A stretch of 64,000 nt of DNA from Candidatus Brachythrix odensensis (GTDB lineage: Bacteria; Chloroflexota; Anaerolineae; J036; Brachytrichaceae): assembly GCA_016714465.1 (NCBI GenBank), contig JADKDT010000001.1, positions 1 through 64,000 on the forward strand, read 5' to 3'. This document shows, piece after piece, positions 7,462 to 17,098 of this stretch. Each line of letters starts with the position of its first letter. Position 1 is the stretch's first letter. The position numbers were made by a program, and so were the translations under genes. Below the pieces are notes generated by a model. That model was not told where the DNA came from, did not search any database, and saw nothing but the letters and a program-made list of their open reading frames with translations.

Positions 7462-10183
7462 CTCTGCCCTCCGGGACTTTGGGCATCGGGTCAATCGGCA
7501 GCCGAATCACCACCCGCAAGCCGCCGCCGCTCCGATTGTCCGCCGCGATGCTACCCCGGTGCGCCTCGACCAGGCCCTTGCAGATCGACAGCCCCAGCCC
7601 CAGGCCGGTGGAGGCGCCCGCCTCGCCGCGGCGGAACTTCTCGAACGCGCGCGGCAGTTCCTCGATTGGAATACCGGGCCCGCGATCCATTACCGCCAGG
7701 ACCAACTCGTCGCCTTCGCGTTGCGCGCGTAACCGAACCCGGGTGCCCTTTGGTGTGTAGAGCGCCGCGTTGCGCAGCAGGTTGTTGAGCACCTGTTCCA
7801 TCAGGACAACGTCCATCCGCACCAGGGGTAGCCCAGGTTCCAGATCGACGATGAACTCGTGCTCGGCCAGGTCGCCCGCCACCCGTTCACGCACAGTCCG
7901 GATCAAGTCGGACACATCTGTCCAATCGGCGTTGAGCTTGAGTGTGCCGCTCTCCAGGCGGGTCATGTCGAGCAGGTTTTCGATAAGTTGATTGAGCCGC
8001 GCCGCCGACGACTGGATGCTCTCGTGCAATGCCAGACGCGCGGCGGGATCGCCATCGACGTCGGGCTCGGTCAGGCTGCTGGCGGCGCCGGTGATGGCCG
8101 TGATGGGGGTGCGCAGTTCATGCGAAATCAGACTGAGCAGGGTCTTTGAAAGCCGCTCGGCCTCCTCGATCACGCTGCGCTGCTTTGACGCTTCGTCCAG
8201 TTGCTCGCGCTCCACCGCGAGCGCCGCCTGGCTTACCAGCGCGCGCAGCAAATCGGCTTGCTGCGTGCTCAGCCTGTCCTTCAGGCCAATGCTGATCACG
8301 CCCACCGCGCCGTTTGAGGTGAGCATGGGCATGTGCTGGGCGATGGCAGTGGGCAGGGTGTCCGTTTGTTTTCCAGCCGGGCGCGCATGCTCGAACGCCC
8401 AGGTGGCGACGCCAAGCTCGCGGTCTTCGGCCAGCGCGCCGGCGGCCGGCCCGGCCTGGCCCAGCGCGACATGCAGCTGTCGATTGATGTCCGGAAGCAG
8501 GATCTGTACTGGCGCATCGAAGAGCGCGCTCAACCGCTCGGTGGCGACCCGGCACACATCCTCAAGTTTCACCGCCCCCGACATGTCGCTGGCGAACTCG
8601 AAGGACGCCACCACCTGGGCCTCGCGCTGGCGGAGGAGCAGGGCCGTGTTGCGCAGGCGAGTGGTGAGCACGCCCACCACCACGGCGATCCCGAAATACA
8701 GCCCGAACAGCACAAAGTCGCTGAGTTGTTGGATCGACAGGGACAGATAGGGTTGGATGAAGAGCAGGTCGAGCCCCAGCGCGCTCAAGGCCGTGGCCGC
8801 CAGCACCGGCCCGCGCGCGAAGCGCAGCGACAGCAAAAGAACGGTGAACAGGAACACAAGCCCCATGACCTGGTAATCCAGATCGAGTCCAACGAACACG
8901 CCAAACCCAATCATCACGACCAGAAGCATGATGCCCAGGGCCTGGGTATAGGCCGCCGGCGTCGAGTGAAACTGGACGATCGGGCGCGGGGTTGGGGCAT
9001 GGCCGAGGTCTTCGCCGCCAACGACATGCACGTCGATCTTGCTGCTCAAGTCGATCAGCCGCGCGACCAAAGTGCCGCCGCCCAGAAAGCGCCGCAGGGC
9101 CGACTCGCGCGGCCGGCCCACGACGATCTGCGATACGTTGTGCTGTTGCGCCACGCGCAACAGACCGCGCGCAATATCGTCATCGGTGGTGCTGACGACT
9201 TCCGCGCCCAGCTCGCGGGCCAGGGCCAAATTGCGCTCGACCCCGCCGCGCTCGCGCTCGCCGCGGGCGGCCGCCGTCTCCACGTGCACGGCCAGCCAGG
9301 GCGCGTCAAGGGTGTAGGCCAGGCGCCGGGCGTGCCGGACAAGCCGCTCGCTCAGGGCGCTGTCATTGACCGCCACCATCAGCCGGTCGGTCGATTTCCA
9401 CGGTCCGCTGATGCGCTTGGCCCGCATGTAGTCGCGCATCTGCTTGTCGACCCGCTCGGCCGTGACGCGCAGCGCCATCTCGCGCAGCGCGTTCAGATTA
9501 CCCTTGCGAAAGAATGAATTGGCCGCCGCGGAGGCGCGACCCTCGCCCAGGTAGACCTTGCCTTCGGCCAGGCGTTTCAACAGCTCATCTGGCGAGAGAT
9601 CGATGAGTTCGATCTCGTCAGCGCGTTCCAGGATCGTGTCGGGCACGGTCTCGCGCACCGGGACGCCCGTGATCTGGGCCACCGCGTCGGCCCGGCTTTC
9701 GAGATGCTGCACGTTCAGGGCGGTGTGGACGTCGATGCCGGCCTCCAGCAATTCGAGCACGTCCTGGTAACGCTTGGGGTGGCGCGATCCCGGCGCATTG
9801 CTGTGCGGCAATTCATCGACGACAATCAGCGCGGGCAGGCGCGCCAAGGCGGCATCGAGGTCGAACTCGCGCACGATGACGCCGCGGTAGGGCGCCTGTT
9901 TGCGGGGCAGGCTCTGCAGACCCTCCAGAAGCGCTTCCGTGTCAGGACGACCGTGCGTCTCGACGTAGCCGATGAGCACGTCGACGCCCTCCGCGCTCCG
10001 CGCGCGGGCGTCCTGCAACATGGTGTAGGTCTTGCCCACCCCTGCGCACATGCCCAGGAAGATTTTGAGCCGTCCTGGGCGGCGACGCGGCTGACCGTCG
10101 CTGCCGAGCGCATCCGCCGCCGCCTCGGCGTTGGCGATTGCCAGCAACGCTTCCGGATCCGGCCGTTCGTCCTGAAGTGTCAT
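7454..10183 (-). CDS. kdpD: KdpD, potassium/turgor sensor histidine kinase
   Basis: A full-length 909-residue KdpD. In order: the N-terminal KdpD domain with Walker A GMCAGVGKT (44-52) and VVDELPHSN; a Usp-like domain (about 265-385); the four-helix DUF4118 membrane domain (about 405-510); a GAF-like domain (about 540-655); HisKA with phospho-acceptor His688 (SHELRTP); and the HATPase domain with DRGPGIP and GLGLGLSICKG. KdpD phosphorylates or dephosphorylates KdpE in response to potassium. Its ATG follows the kdpC stop by one base and it overlaps kdpE, so kdpCDE translation is tightly coupled. No frameshift is seen, in contrast to kdpB and to the second kinase at 18.7-20.0 kb. Confidence 0.96.
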   Translation of the reverse strand: MTLQDERPDPEALLAIANAEAAADALGSDGQPRRRPGRLKIFLGMCAGVGKTYTMLQDARARSAEGVDVLIGYVETHGRPDTEALLEGLQSLPRKQAPYRGVIVREFDLDAALARLPALIVVDELPHSNAPGSRHPKRYQDVLELLEAGIDVHTALNVQHLESRADAVAQITGVPVRETVPDTILERADEIELIDLSPDELLKRLAEGKVYLGEGRASAAANSFFRKGNLNALREMALRVTAERVDKQMRDYMRAKRISGPWKSTDRLMVAVNDSALSERLVRHARRLAYTLDAPWLAVHVETAAARGERERGGVERNLALARELGAEVVSTTDDDIARGLLRVAQQHNVSQIVVGRPRESALRRFLGGGTLVARLIDLSSKIDVHVVGGEDLGHAPTPRPIVQFHSTPAAYTQALGIMLLVVMIGFGVFVGLDLDYQVMGLVFLFTVLLLSLRFARGPVLAATALSALGLDLLFIQPYLSLSIQQLSDFVLFGLYFGIAVVVGVLTTRLRNTALLLRQREAQVVASFEFASDMSGAVKLEDVCRVATERLSALFDAPVQILLPDINRQLHVALGQAGPAAGALAEDRELGVATWAFEHARPAGKQTDTLPTAIAQHMPMLTSNGAVGVISIGLKDRLSTQQADLLRALVSQAALAVEREQLDEASKQRSVIEEAERLSKTLLSLISHELRTPITAITGAASSLTEPDVDGDPAARLALHESIQSSAARLNQLIENLLDMTRLESGTLKLNADWTDVSDLIRTVRERVAGDLAEHEFIVDLEPGLPLVRMDVVLMEQVLNNLLRNAALYTPKGTRVRLRAQREGDELVLAVMDRGPGIPIEELPRAFEKFRRGEAGASTGLGLGLSICKGLVEAHRGSIAADNRSGGGLRVVIRLPIDPMPKVPEGRDE

Positions 10184-10184
10184 C

Positions 10185-10775
10185 TCATCGGAGCCCGTCC
10201 AGGGCCAGGTTCAAGCGCAGCACGTTGACCCGCGGTTCACCCAGCAGTCCCAACGTTCTGCCCTCAGTGTACTGCCGCACGAGTTCCGCGACCTGGCTGG
10301 AATTGAGGCCGCGCGCCCGCGCCACGCGCGCCACTTGATAGGCGGCCGCCTCGGGCGAGATCTGCGGATCAAGCCCGCTCGCGCTGGCGGTGATCAGATC
10401 GACCGGCACAGGCGCCGCGTTGCCCGGATCGGCATTTCGTAGGGCCTCAAGCCGGGTCAAAGCCGCGGCCTTGAGGGCCGGACTGAACGGCCCGAGGTTG
10501 CTGCCGCTTGACCCCGTCAGGGTGTCCGGGTTGAAGGCCGTATAGGGCACGGGCCCGGTGGCGCTCAGGCGGCCCCAGAAGTATTTCGGATCGTCAAATG
10601 CCTGGCCGATCAGCGCGCTGCCAACGGGCGCGCCACTCTGGGTAATCAGACTGCCGTTGGCCTGGGCGGGAAAGATCACCTGCGCGATTCCAGTCACCAC
10701 CAACGGATAGATTACGCCCGTGATGAGTGTCATACAGAGTAGCGACATCACCGCCGCTCGAATCATTGTCTTCAT
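10185..10775 (-). CDS. kdpC: KdpC, stabilising subunit of the Kdp K+-transporting ATPase
   Basis: A 196-residue KdpC with one N-terminal membrane helix (TMIRAAVMSLLCMTLITGVI) and the usual outward-facing domain containing IGQAFDDPKYFWGRLSA and SGLDPQISPEAA. KdpC binds KdpB and aids assembly and high-affinity potassium transport. The start at 10775 is chosen because GAGG lies just upstream and the family begins with MK/MR before the helix; the longer in-frame reading would translate a hairpin. A 47-nt perfect hairpin separates it from kdpB, a possible point of mRNA processing or expression tuning within the operon. Confidence 0.95.
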   Translation of the reverse strand: MKTMIRAAVMSLLCMTLITGVIYPLVVTGIAQVIFPAQANGSLITQSGAPVGSALIGQAFDDPKYFWGRLSATGPVPYTAFNPDTLTGSSGSNLGPFSPALKAAALTRLEALRNADPGNAAPVPVDLITASASGLDPQISPEAAAYQVARVARARGLNSSQVAELVRQYTEGRTLGLLGEPRVNVLRLNLALDGLR

Positions 10776-10789
10776 TTCGACCTCACTGT

Positions 10790-10836
10790 TATGGAAGCGG
10801 TATGGGCCGGCGAAGCCGGCCCATACCGCTTCCATA
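10790..10836. repeat. Perfect GAA-loop hairpin inside the kdp operon, between kdpB and kdpC
   Basis: A 22-bp perfect stem (centre GGGCCGGCGAAGCCGGCCC) begins 8 nt after the kdpB stop and ends just before the kdpC ribosome site. There is no U-run, so read-through is expected. It may stabilise the upstream kdpFAB message or be an inserted palindromic element. Confidence 0.75.
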
Positions 10837-10844
10837 AAAATCCA

Positions 10845-12922
10845 TCATCCGCCAGCCAAACCAAACGCCGTCAGAAGCACATCGATCACTTTGATGCCGA
10901 TGAACGGCACGATCAGTCCGCCCACGCCGTAGATCAGCAGGTGGTCGCGCAGGACCGTTGCGGCGCCCACCGGCCTGTAGCGCACGCCGCGCAGCGCCAG
11001 CGGAATCAGGACAATGATGATCAACGCGTTGAAGATCACTGCCGAGATGATGGCGCTCTGGGGCGATGTCAGGCCCATCACATTCAGCGCGGCCAGTTGC
11101 GGGTAGGTGCTCGCAAACGCGGCCGGGATGATGGCGAAATACTTCGCCACATCGTTGGCGATGCTGAAGGTCGTCAACGCTCCGCGCGTCATCAGGAGTT
11201 GCTTGCCGATCTCGACGATCTCGATCAACTTGGTCGGGTTCGAGTCCAGATCGACCATATTCCCCGCTTCCTTGGCTGCCTGGGTGCCGGAGTTCATGGC
11301 GACCGCCACATCGGCCTGGGCCAGGGCGGGCGCGTCGTTTGTGCCGTCGCCGGTCATCGCCACGAGTCGTCCGCCGGCCTGGTGTTCGCGAATGAGCTTG
11401 AGCTTGGCCTCGGGCGTGGCCTGGGCCAGGAAGTCGTCGACGCCGGCCTCGGCGGCGATGGCGGCGGCGGTGAGCGGGTTGTCGCCGGTGATCATCACGG
11501 TCTTGATCCCCATCCGCCGCAATTGGGCGAAGCGCTCCTTCATCCCGCCCTTGACGATGTCCTTGAGATAGATCGTGCCCACGACTTTGGCGCCGTCGGC
11601 GACCACCAGGGGTGTGCCACCGGCCCGGCTGATCTCCTGGACATCCTTCTCGACCGTCTTGGGCAGGATGCCGCCCTTGCCCTCGACGTAGTTTCGATTG
11701 CCTCGGCCGCGCCCTTGCGGACCTCCCGCCCTCGGAAGTTGACCCCGCTCATCCGGGTTTGGGCGGTGAAGGGCACAAACTGGGCCCCCAGGCCATGAAT
11801 GTCGCGCCCGCGCAGGCCGTATTTCTCCTTGGCCAGAACGACGATGCTGCGCCCTTCCGGCGTTTCGTCCGCCAGCGAGGCCAATTGCGCCACATCGGCG
11901 AGGTGCTCGGGGGTGACGCCATCGGCGGGCCGGAATTCGGCCGCCTGGCGATTGCCGAGCGTAATCGTGCCGGTCTTGTCCAGCAGCAACACGTCGACAT
12001 CCCCGGCCGCCTCCACCGCCCGCCCGCTCATGGCGATGACATTGGCCTGGATCATGCGGTCCATGCCCGCGATGCCGATCGCGCTCAGCAACCCGCCGAT
12101 CGTGGTTGGGATCAGACACACCAGCAGGGCGACGACCACGGTCAAGGTGATCGGCGTGCCCGCGCCACTGGCGCGCACGGCATACAGCGAGAACGGCAGC
12201 AGGGTGGCGCAGGCCAGCAGAAAGATGATGGTGAGCGCCGCGAGCAGGATGTTCAGGGCGATTTCGTTGGGCGTCTTCTGGCGTTTGGCGCCCTCCACCA
12301 TGGCGATCATGCGGTCGAGAAAGGTCTCGCCCGGGTTGGCGGTAATGCGGATGATCAGCCAGTCGCTGAGCACGCGCGTCCCGCCGGTGACCGAGCTTCG
12401 ATCGCCGCCGCTTTCGCGGATGACCGGCGCGGATTCGCCCGTGATGGCGCTCTCGTCGACCGAGGCCACGCCATCGATCGCTTCGCCATCGACCGGGATC
12501 ACATCCCCGGCCGCGACCAGGACCACATCGCCCTTGCGCAGGGTGGCTGCGCTTACGGGCAGTGTTCGGGCATCGGGTCCGGTCCCGCTCTGCACTTTCT
12601 TCGCCAGGGTGTCCTGGCGGGCCTTCTTCAACGTCGCGGCCTGGGCCTTGCCTCGCCCCTCGGCCATCGCCTCGGCGAAGTTCGCGAACAACACGGTGAA
12701 CCACAGCCAGGCGCTGATGGCGAAGATGAAGGCCGGCGCCTCGCCGGCCAGGCCGCCGGTCAGCGCAAGCAAACCCAACCCCAGGGTGAGCGCCGCGCCA
12801 ATCAGCACAACGAACATGACCGGATTGCGGACCTGCAGGCGCGGGTTCAGCTTCTTGACCGCGTCAAGGAGCGCGCTGCGCACAATGGCCGGATCGAACA
12901 GCGGGCGGGTTTGCGTATTCAT
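10845..12922 (-). CDS. kdpB: KdpB, catalytic P-type ATPase subunit (one-base frameshift)
   Basis: The potassium-transporting P-type ATPase subunit, about 692 residues once the frame is repaired. The N-terminal two thirds include the TGES loop (161-164) and the phosphorylation motif DKTGT with Asp315. The C-terminal part, in another frame, has MTGDGTNDAPALA and the final membrane helices. The break is at about 11692-11694, where three A residues (coding strand) stand in place of four: adding one A restores AAEAIENYVEGKGG, in line with other KdpB proteins. All catalytic motifs are intact on either side, and the flanking kdp genes are intact, so a sequencing or assembly error is the likeliest cause. 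The ATG overlaps the kdpA stop (ATGA). Confidence 0.93.
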
Positions 12923-14634
12923 GGAATCAAAGCCTCCACCACGGGGCCCAGCGCGAGCGCCGGGATGAAGGTCAGCGCGCCGACGATGACGACGACCGAA
13001 ACCAGCATAACGATAAACAGCGGTGTGTGGGTGGGCAGGGTGCCCGCGCCCGCGGGCGTGACCTTCTTCGCGGCCATGCTGCCGGCGATGGCCAGCACGG
13101 GCACGGCGAGCCCGAAGCGCCCAAACAGCATGACGATGCCGAGCGCGATGTTGTAGAACGGCGTGTTGGCGTTCAGGCCGGCGAAAGCGCTGCCGTTGTT
13201 GTTGCCGGCCGACGAAAAGGCATACAGCACCTCGCTGAATCCATGCGCCGCCGGGGACCTCGTTGTCAGGATGGACGACAGGCCTTCAGGCACCAGCACC
13301 GCCACGGCGGTGCCGAGCAGGACCAGCACCGGCGGGATCAGGATGACAAGCGACGCCATCTTGATCTCGAAGGCCTCGATCTTCTTGCCCAGATACTCCG
13401 GCGTGCGGCCCACCATCAGCCCGGCCACAAAGACGGCGATGATGGCGAAGACCAGCATGCCATACAGGCCGGAACCCACGCCCCCATAGATCACCTCGCC
13501 CAATTGGATCAGCCACATTGGGACCATCCCGCCGATCGGGGTGAAACTGTCGTGCATGCTGTTGACCGAGCCGTTCGAGGCCGCGGTCGTGGCCGCCGCC
13601 CACAGCGCGCTGCTGGCGATCCCGATCCGGACTTCCTTGCCCTCCATGTTGCCGCCGCCCGGCGCGACGCCAAGCGCGGTCAGCATGGGCGTGCCGGCCT
13701 GCTCAGCCGCAAATGTCACGAGCACCAGGGGCACAAAGATGATCGTCATCGCCGCCAGCACCGCCCAGCCCTGGCGCGTGTCGCCGATCATCCTGCCAAA
13801 GGTATAGCACAGCGCTGTGGCGATGGCCAGGATGGCCAGGACCTCCAGTAGATTGGACAGGGGTGTCGGGTTCTCAAACGGGTGCGCGCTGTTGACGTTG
13901 AAGTAGCCGCCGCCATTGGTGCCGAGCTGCTTGATGGCGATTTGTGATGCGGCGGGACCCAGCGGCAAAACCTGCTCGGTGAGGGCGGCCCCGTTGGCGC
14001 CGGTCACGGGTTGCAGCAGAGGCACGCGCGCGGCCGGGGCGAAGGTCTGCACCACGCCCTGCGAGACAAGGGCCAGGGCCAGGACCAACGACAGCGGAAG
14101 CAGGATGTAGAGCACACCCCGGGTAAGGTCAGTCCAGAAATTGCCAAGATCGCTGGTCTGGCGCCCGCGCAGACCCCGCACCAGCGCGATCAACACGGCC
14201 ATGCCCGACGCCGCGCTGACAAAGTTCTGCACGGTCAGGCCGAGCATCTGGGTGAAGGCGCTCAAGGTGACCTCGCCGCTGTAGCTCTGCCAGTTGGTGT
14301 TGGTGGCAAAGCTCACCGCGGTGTTCCAGGCCAGCTCGGGCCCGACCGCGCCCAACTGCTGCGGATTCAGCGGGAGGAGCGCTTGCGCGCGCTGAAGCGC
14401 ATAGACGACGAACAGCCCGAGCAGGTTGAACAGCAGCATGGCCGCGGCGTAGGTCTTCCACGACATCGGCGCGGCCGGATTGACCCCCATCAGGCGGTAG
14501 AACAGGCGCTCGACCGGCGCCAGGAAGCGGACCCGGCCCTCGTAGACGTGCGCCATGTACGCCCCAAGCGGCTTCACAAGCGCGAGCAAGAGAGCCAGAA
14601 ACAGCGCGATCTGAAGCAAACCGTTGGCAGTCAT
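12919..14634 (-). CDS. kdpA: KdpA, potassium-binding and translocating subunit
   Basis: A 571-residue membrane protein with the KdpA arrangement of about ten helices and four selectivity-filter-like loops, seen in FATNTNWQSYSGE, LGTNGGGYFNVNSAHPFENPT (part), TTAASNGSVNSMHDSF and SSAGNNNGSAFAGL. It forms the K+ channel-like part of the KdpFABC pump. The start at 14634 lies one base after the kdpF stop, with GGAGG about 10 nt upstream; an earlier in-frame codon would overlap kdpF. The gene is intact. Its 3' end overlaps kdpB by 4 nt. Confidence 0.96.
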   Translation of the reverse strand: MTANGLLQIALFLALLLALVKPLGAYMAHVYEGRVRFLAPVERLFYRLMGVNPAAPMSWKTYAAAMLLFNLLGLFVVYALQRAQALLPLNPQQLGAVGPELAWNTAVSFATNTNWQSYSGEVTLSAFTQMLGLTVQNFVSAASGMAVLIALVRGLRGRQTSDLGNFWTDLTRGVLYILLPLSLVLALALVSQGVVQTFAPAARVPLLQPVTGANGAALTEQVLPLGPAASQIAIKQLGTNGGGYFNVNSAHPFENPTPLSNLLEVLAILAIATALCYTFGRMIGDTRQGWAVLAAMTIIFVPLVLVTFAAEQAGTPMLTALGVAPGGGNMEGKEVRIGIASSALWAAATTAASNGSVNSMHDSFTPIGGMVPMWLIQLGEVIYGGVGSGLYGMLVFAIIAVFVAGLMVGRTPEYLGKKIEAFEIKMASLVILIPPVLVLLGTAVAVLVPEGLSSILTTRSPAAHGFSEVLYAFSSAGNNNGSAFAGLNANTPFYNIALGIVMLFGRFGLAVPVLAIAGSMAAKKVTPAGAGTLPTHTPLFIVMLVSVVVIVGALTFIPALALGPVVEALIP

Positions 14635-14635
14635 G

Positions 14636-14725
14636 TCAGAATGCCTCCGGCCGCATGAGCGCGGCAATCAAATACGCCAGCAGCGCCAGGGCGATGAGGC
14701 CCGCCAGCGCGTACAGCCCGTCCAT
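14636..14725 (-). CDS. kdpF: KdpF, small membrane subunit of the Kdp ATPase
   Basis: A 29-residue single-helix protein (MDGLYALAGLIALALLAYLI is its first part) that ends one base before kdpA. Size, position and hydrophobic pattern match KdpF, a lipid-like stabiliser of the KdpABC complex. A GGAGG ribosome site stands 5 nt upstream. Its ATG overlaps the stop of the preceding small gene (TGATG). Confidence 0.88.
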   Translation of the reverse strand: MDGLYALAGLIALALLAYLIAALMRPEAF

Positions 14726-14826
14726 CACCGTCCTCCCGCGCGCCGCTGCTCGTTCTCGGCGAAGCGCACCAGCCCCCAGGTGAGGGCGAAGAAGACGCCT
14801 GTCACGACCAATAAGACGACATCCAT
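14725..14826 (-). CDS. 33-residue small membrane protein, first gene of the kdp operon
   Basis: A 33-residue ORF with one hydrophobic helix (VVLLVVTGVFFALTWGLV) followed by a charged tail (RFAENEQRRAGGR). AGGAG is placed 6 nt before its ATG, and its stop overlaps the kdpF start, so translation is coupled. Short ORFs of this general shape are common upstream of kdpF in other bacteria, but I know of no assigned function. It could be an accessory subunit or a regulator of the pump. Confidence 0.7.
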   Translation of the reverse strand: MDVVLLVVTGVFFALTWGLVRFAENEQRRAGGR

Positions 14827-14888
14827 GTTGTTCTCCTGCGCGCGTCGGCGCGCACAGAGAACACTAAGGCAAGACGCGTCAATGCCGC

Positions 14889-14919
14889 GTCAGGAAAAGC
14901 GCCGCAGGGGTCAAGAAAA
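14889..14919 (-). promoter_or_regulatory. Direct repeats in the kdp operon upstream region
   Basis: Reading the minus strand, TTTTCTTGAC (14919-14910) and TTTTCCTGAC (14898-14889) are nearly identical and 21 bp apart, two helical turns. Tandem T-rich half-sites on one helix face are typical of OmpR/KdpE-type regulators. Assignment to KdpE is inference. Confidence 0.4.
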
Positions 14920-14996
14920 CATCAAGAGGTGAAAACCGCGGTGCATGCCGGGGCGGGGGATATCACTTCCGCGGAAAAATCTGTTGCGAAGCTCGG

Positions 14997-17041
14997 TCAC
15001 GGACCTGTAGCGCCAGCCGGCGCAGCTTGTGTCGGAATTGCGGCTGCCGTCGCGGCCGCGACGGGCTCCGCCGGCACAGCGACCAGCGGCGCATCCGGCT
15101 CCGGTTCGGGCTTGTGAATCTGATAGGTCACATTGGTGATTGCCACCCGCTCCATACTCTGCAGGGCGAGATAGAACGACACGTTCGTGTTGGCGTGCAG
15201 CGCCTGGGCCTGCCAGGTGTCCATCACCAATTGGCCCATGACGACGTGGACGAAGCGATCGGGGTGTTCGGCCAGCTTCTGCTGGACAAACTCGACCGCC
15301 GTCTCCGACAAGTTGCGGTATGGGCAAGGCACCAGGGTCAGGTCGTGGCCGCTGTCGGACATGCGCTCGTTCCACTTCGACTGGATCTTCGCGGTCTTGG
15401 CGGGATTGTCGTCGAAATGAACCGCCATCCAGGGATTGCCTTCCGACATGGCGAAATCAACCATTTGGACGGTCCCGACGTGGACATCGTCGACCATGAC
15501 GATTGTCAGCATGTCGTGCCGGTGCGGGCGCAATTTTCGGTCGGAAAGGCTGAGCGCGAGGGCGACCCCCTTGTAGTGGTGGTGGATGCGAAAGAAGATC
15601 AGCACCAGGGTCGGAATCAGGATCACCGTGATCCAAGCGCCCTGGGCGAACTTGGTCACCGCGAACACGATCATGACGATGAAGGCCATGACAGCGCCCA
15701 CCGCGTTGATGGCCATTTTGATCCGCCAGTGCTTGTCGTAGCGCAGGAGGCTGTGCTCTTCCTGGCGCTCTTCGCCGGGCTTGAGCGTTGATGTTTTTCG
15801 CCAGCGCACGACCATCCCTGCCTGAGAGATGGCGAAGCTCAGAAACACGCCGATGGCGTACAACGGAATCAGCGCCGATGTGCTGCCCTGGAAGATGATC
15901 ACCAGGGCGATTGAGGCCAGGGCGAGGCCGACGATCCCCCACGAAAACGTCAGGCGGCTGCCCTTGAAGGTGAGCTGGCGGGGCAGAAAGCCATCGCCGG
16001 CAAGCAGCGACGACAGGCGCGGGAAGTCGGCGTAGCTTGTGTTGGCGGCCATCATCAGGATGAGCATCGTCGCGACAACCAGCATCCAGTGGAAGATGCT
16101 TTCGCCTCCAAACAGGGCCTGGGTCATATAGGGCAGAACCGCCGAGTCGCCGATGATGTGCCCGTCTGCGAGGACCTCAAACTGGGGCAGCACGTTCATC
16201 TTGCCGGCGAAGAATACGATCCCGATGAAGTTGACGGCGATCAGGGCGCTCATGGCCAGCATCGTCGTCGCGGCGTTCCGGCTCTTGGGTTCCTTGAAAG
16301 CCTGGATGCCATTTGAGATCGCCTCGACGCCGGTGAGGGCGGTGCAACCGCTGCTGAAGGCGCGCAGCACCAGCAACAGGCTCAGGCTTTGGGCCGAGTT
16401 TCGCAGCGCTTCCATGGTCTCCGCCGAATGCTGATGACGGGCAGCGACCCGCTGGCGTAGCGGAATGCTGCGGTCACCATCGTCACAAATAGCATGCCGA
16501 TAAAGAAATAGGTGGGCGCGGCGAAAAGGCGACCCGATTCCTTGACCCCGCGCAGATTGATGATGGTCATAAAGACGATCGTGGCTGCTGACAGGGCGGT
16601 CTGATAGGGCCGGATCGCGGGAAATGTCGCCGCCACGTTCTCCCAGCCGCTGGTGATGCTTACCGCCACGGTCAGGATGTAGTCGGTCAGCAGGGCGGCT
16701 CCGGCCACCTGGGCGGGCGCCTCGCCGATGTTGTCGCGGGCGACGATGTAGGCCCCGCCTCCGCTTGGATACGCGAAGATCGTTTGGCGATACGACACTG
16801 TCAGGATCACCAGCATGACGGTGATGGCGACCGCGATGGGCAGGGCGATCCAGGTTGACAAGAGGCCGCCCGCCAGCAACACCAGCAGAATCTCGCCAGG
16901 CGCATACGCCACCGATGACAGGGCGTCGCTGGCAAAGACCGCCAGACCAACCGTCTTGCTGATGGTCTGATGCGGCGCTTCATCGGTCGCCAGCGGGCGG
17001 CCGATCAGAATCCGCTTAATGACACGTGTGCTGATATCCAC
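14997..17041 (-). CDS. KimA-like APC-superfamily potassium importer (one frameshift)
   Basis: About 681 residues when repaired. The N-terminal part (RILIGRPL, SDALSSVAYAPGEIL, YPSGGGAYIV, LLTDYILTVAVSI) and C-terminal part (RAFSSGCTALTGVEAISNGI, IPLYAIGVFLSFAISQAGM) closely follow the KimA (YdaO) pattern: twelve membrane helices, then a cytoplasmic Usp-like domain of about 180 residues. KimA of Bacillus subtilis imports K+ and is controlled by c-di-AMP. The two parts lie in different frames, joined near 16415-16435, where one base appears missing. A GTG start at 17041 is preceded by GGAG. A general amino-acid permease annotation is the alternative, but sequence blocks and the kdp neighbourhood favour potassium. 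The C-terminus carries an Ala/Pro-rich tail. Confidence 0.8.
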
Positions 17042-17098
17042 AGGGGGGTGCTCCGAAAAAGAAAGCCGGGCTGGCGCGCGGCGCGTGTTTGATGATGG

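Noticed and set aside
11685..11700. Programmed ribosomal frameshift in kdpB
   Set aside because: There is no slippery heptamer or downstream pseudoknot that I can see, KdpB is not known to use frameshifting, and many other genes in the window have similar breaks.
14997..16415. Separate gene for the C-terminal part of the KimA-like protein
   Set aside because: Its first residues begin in the middle of a membrane-domain block that continues directly from the upstream frame; no ribosome site precedes it.
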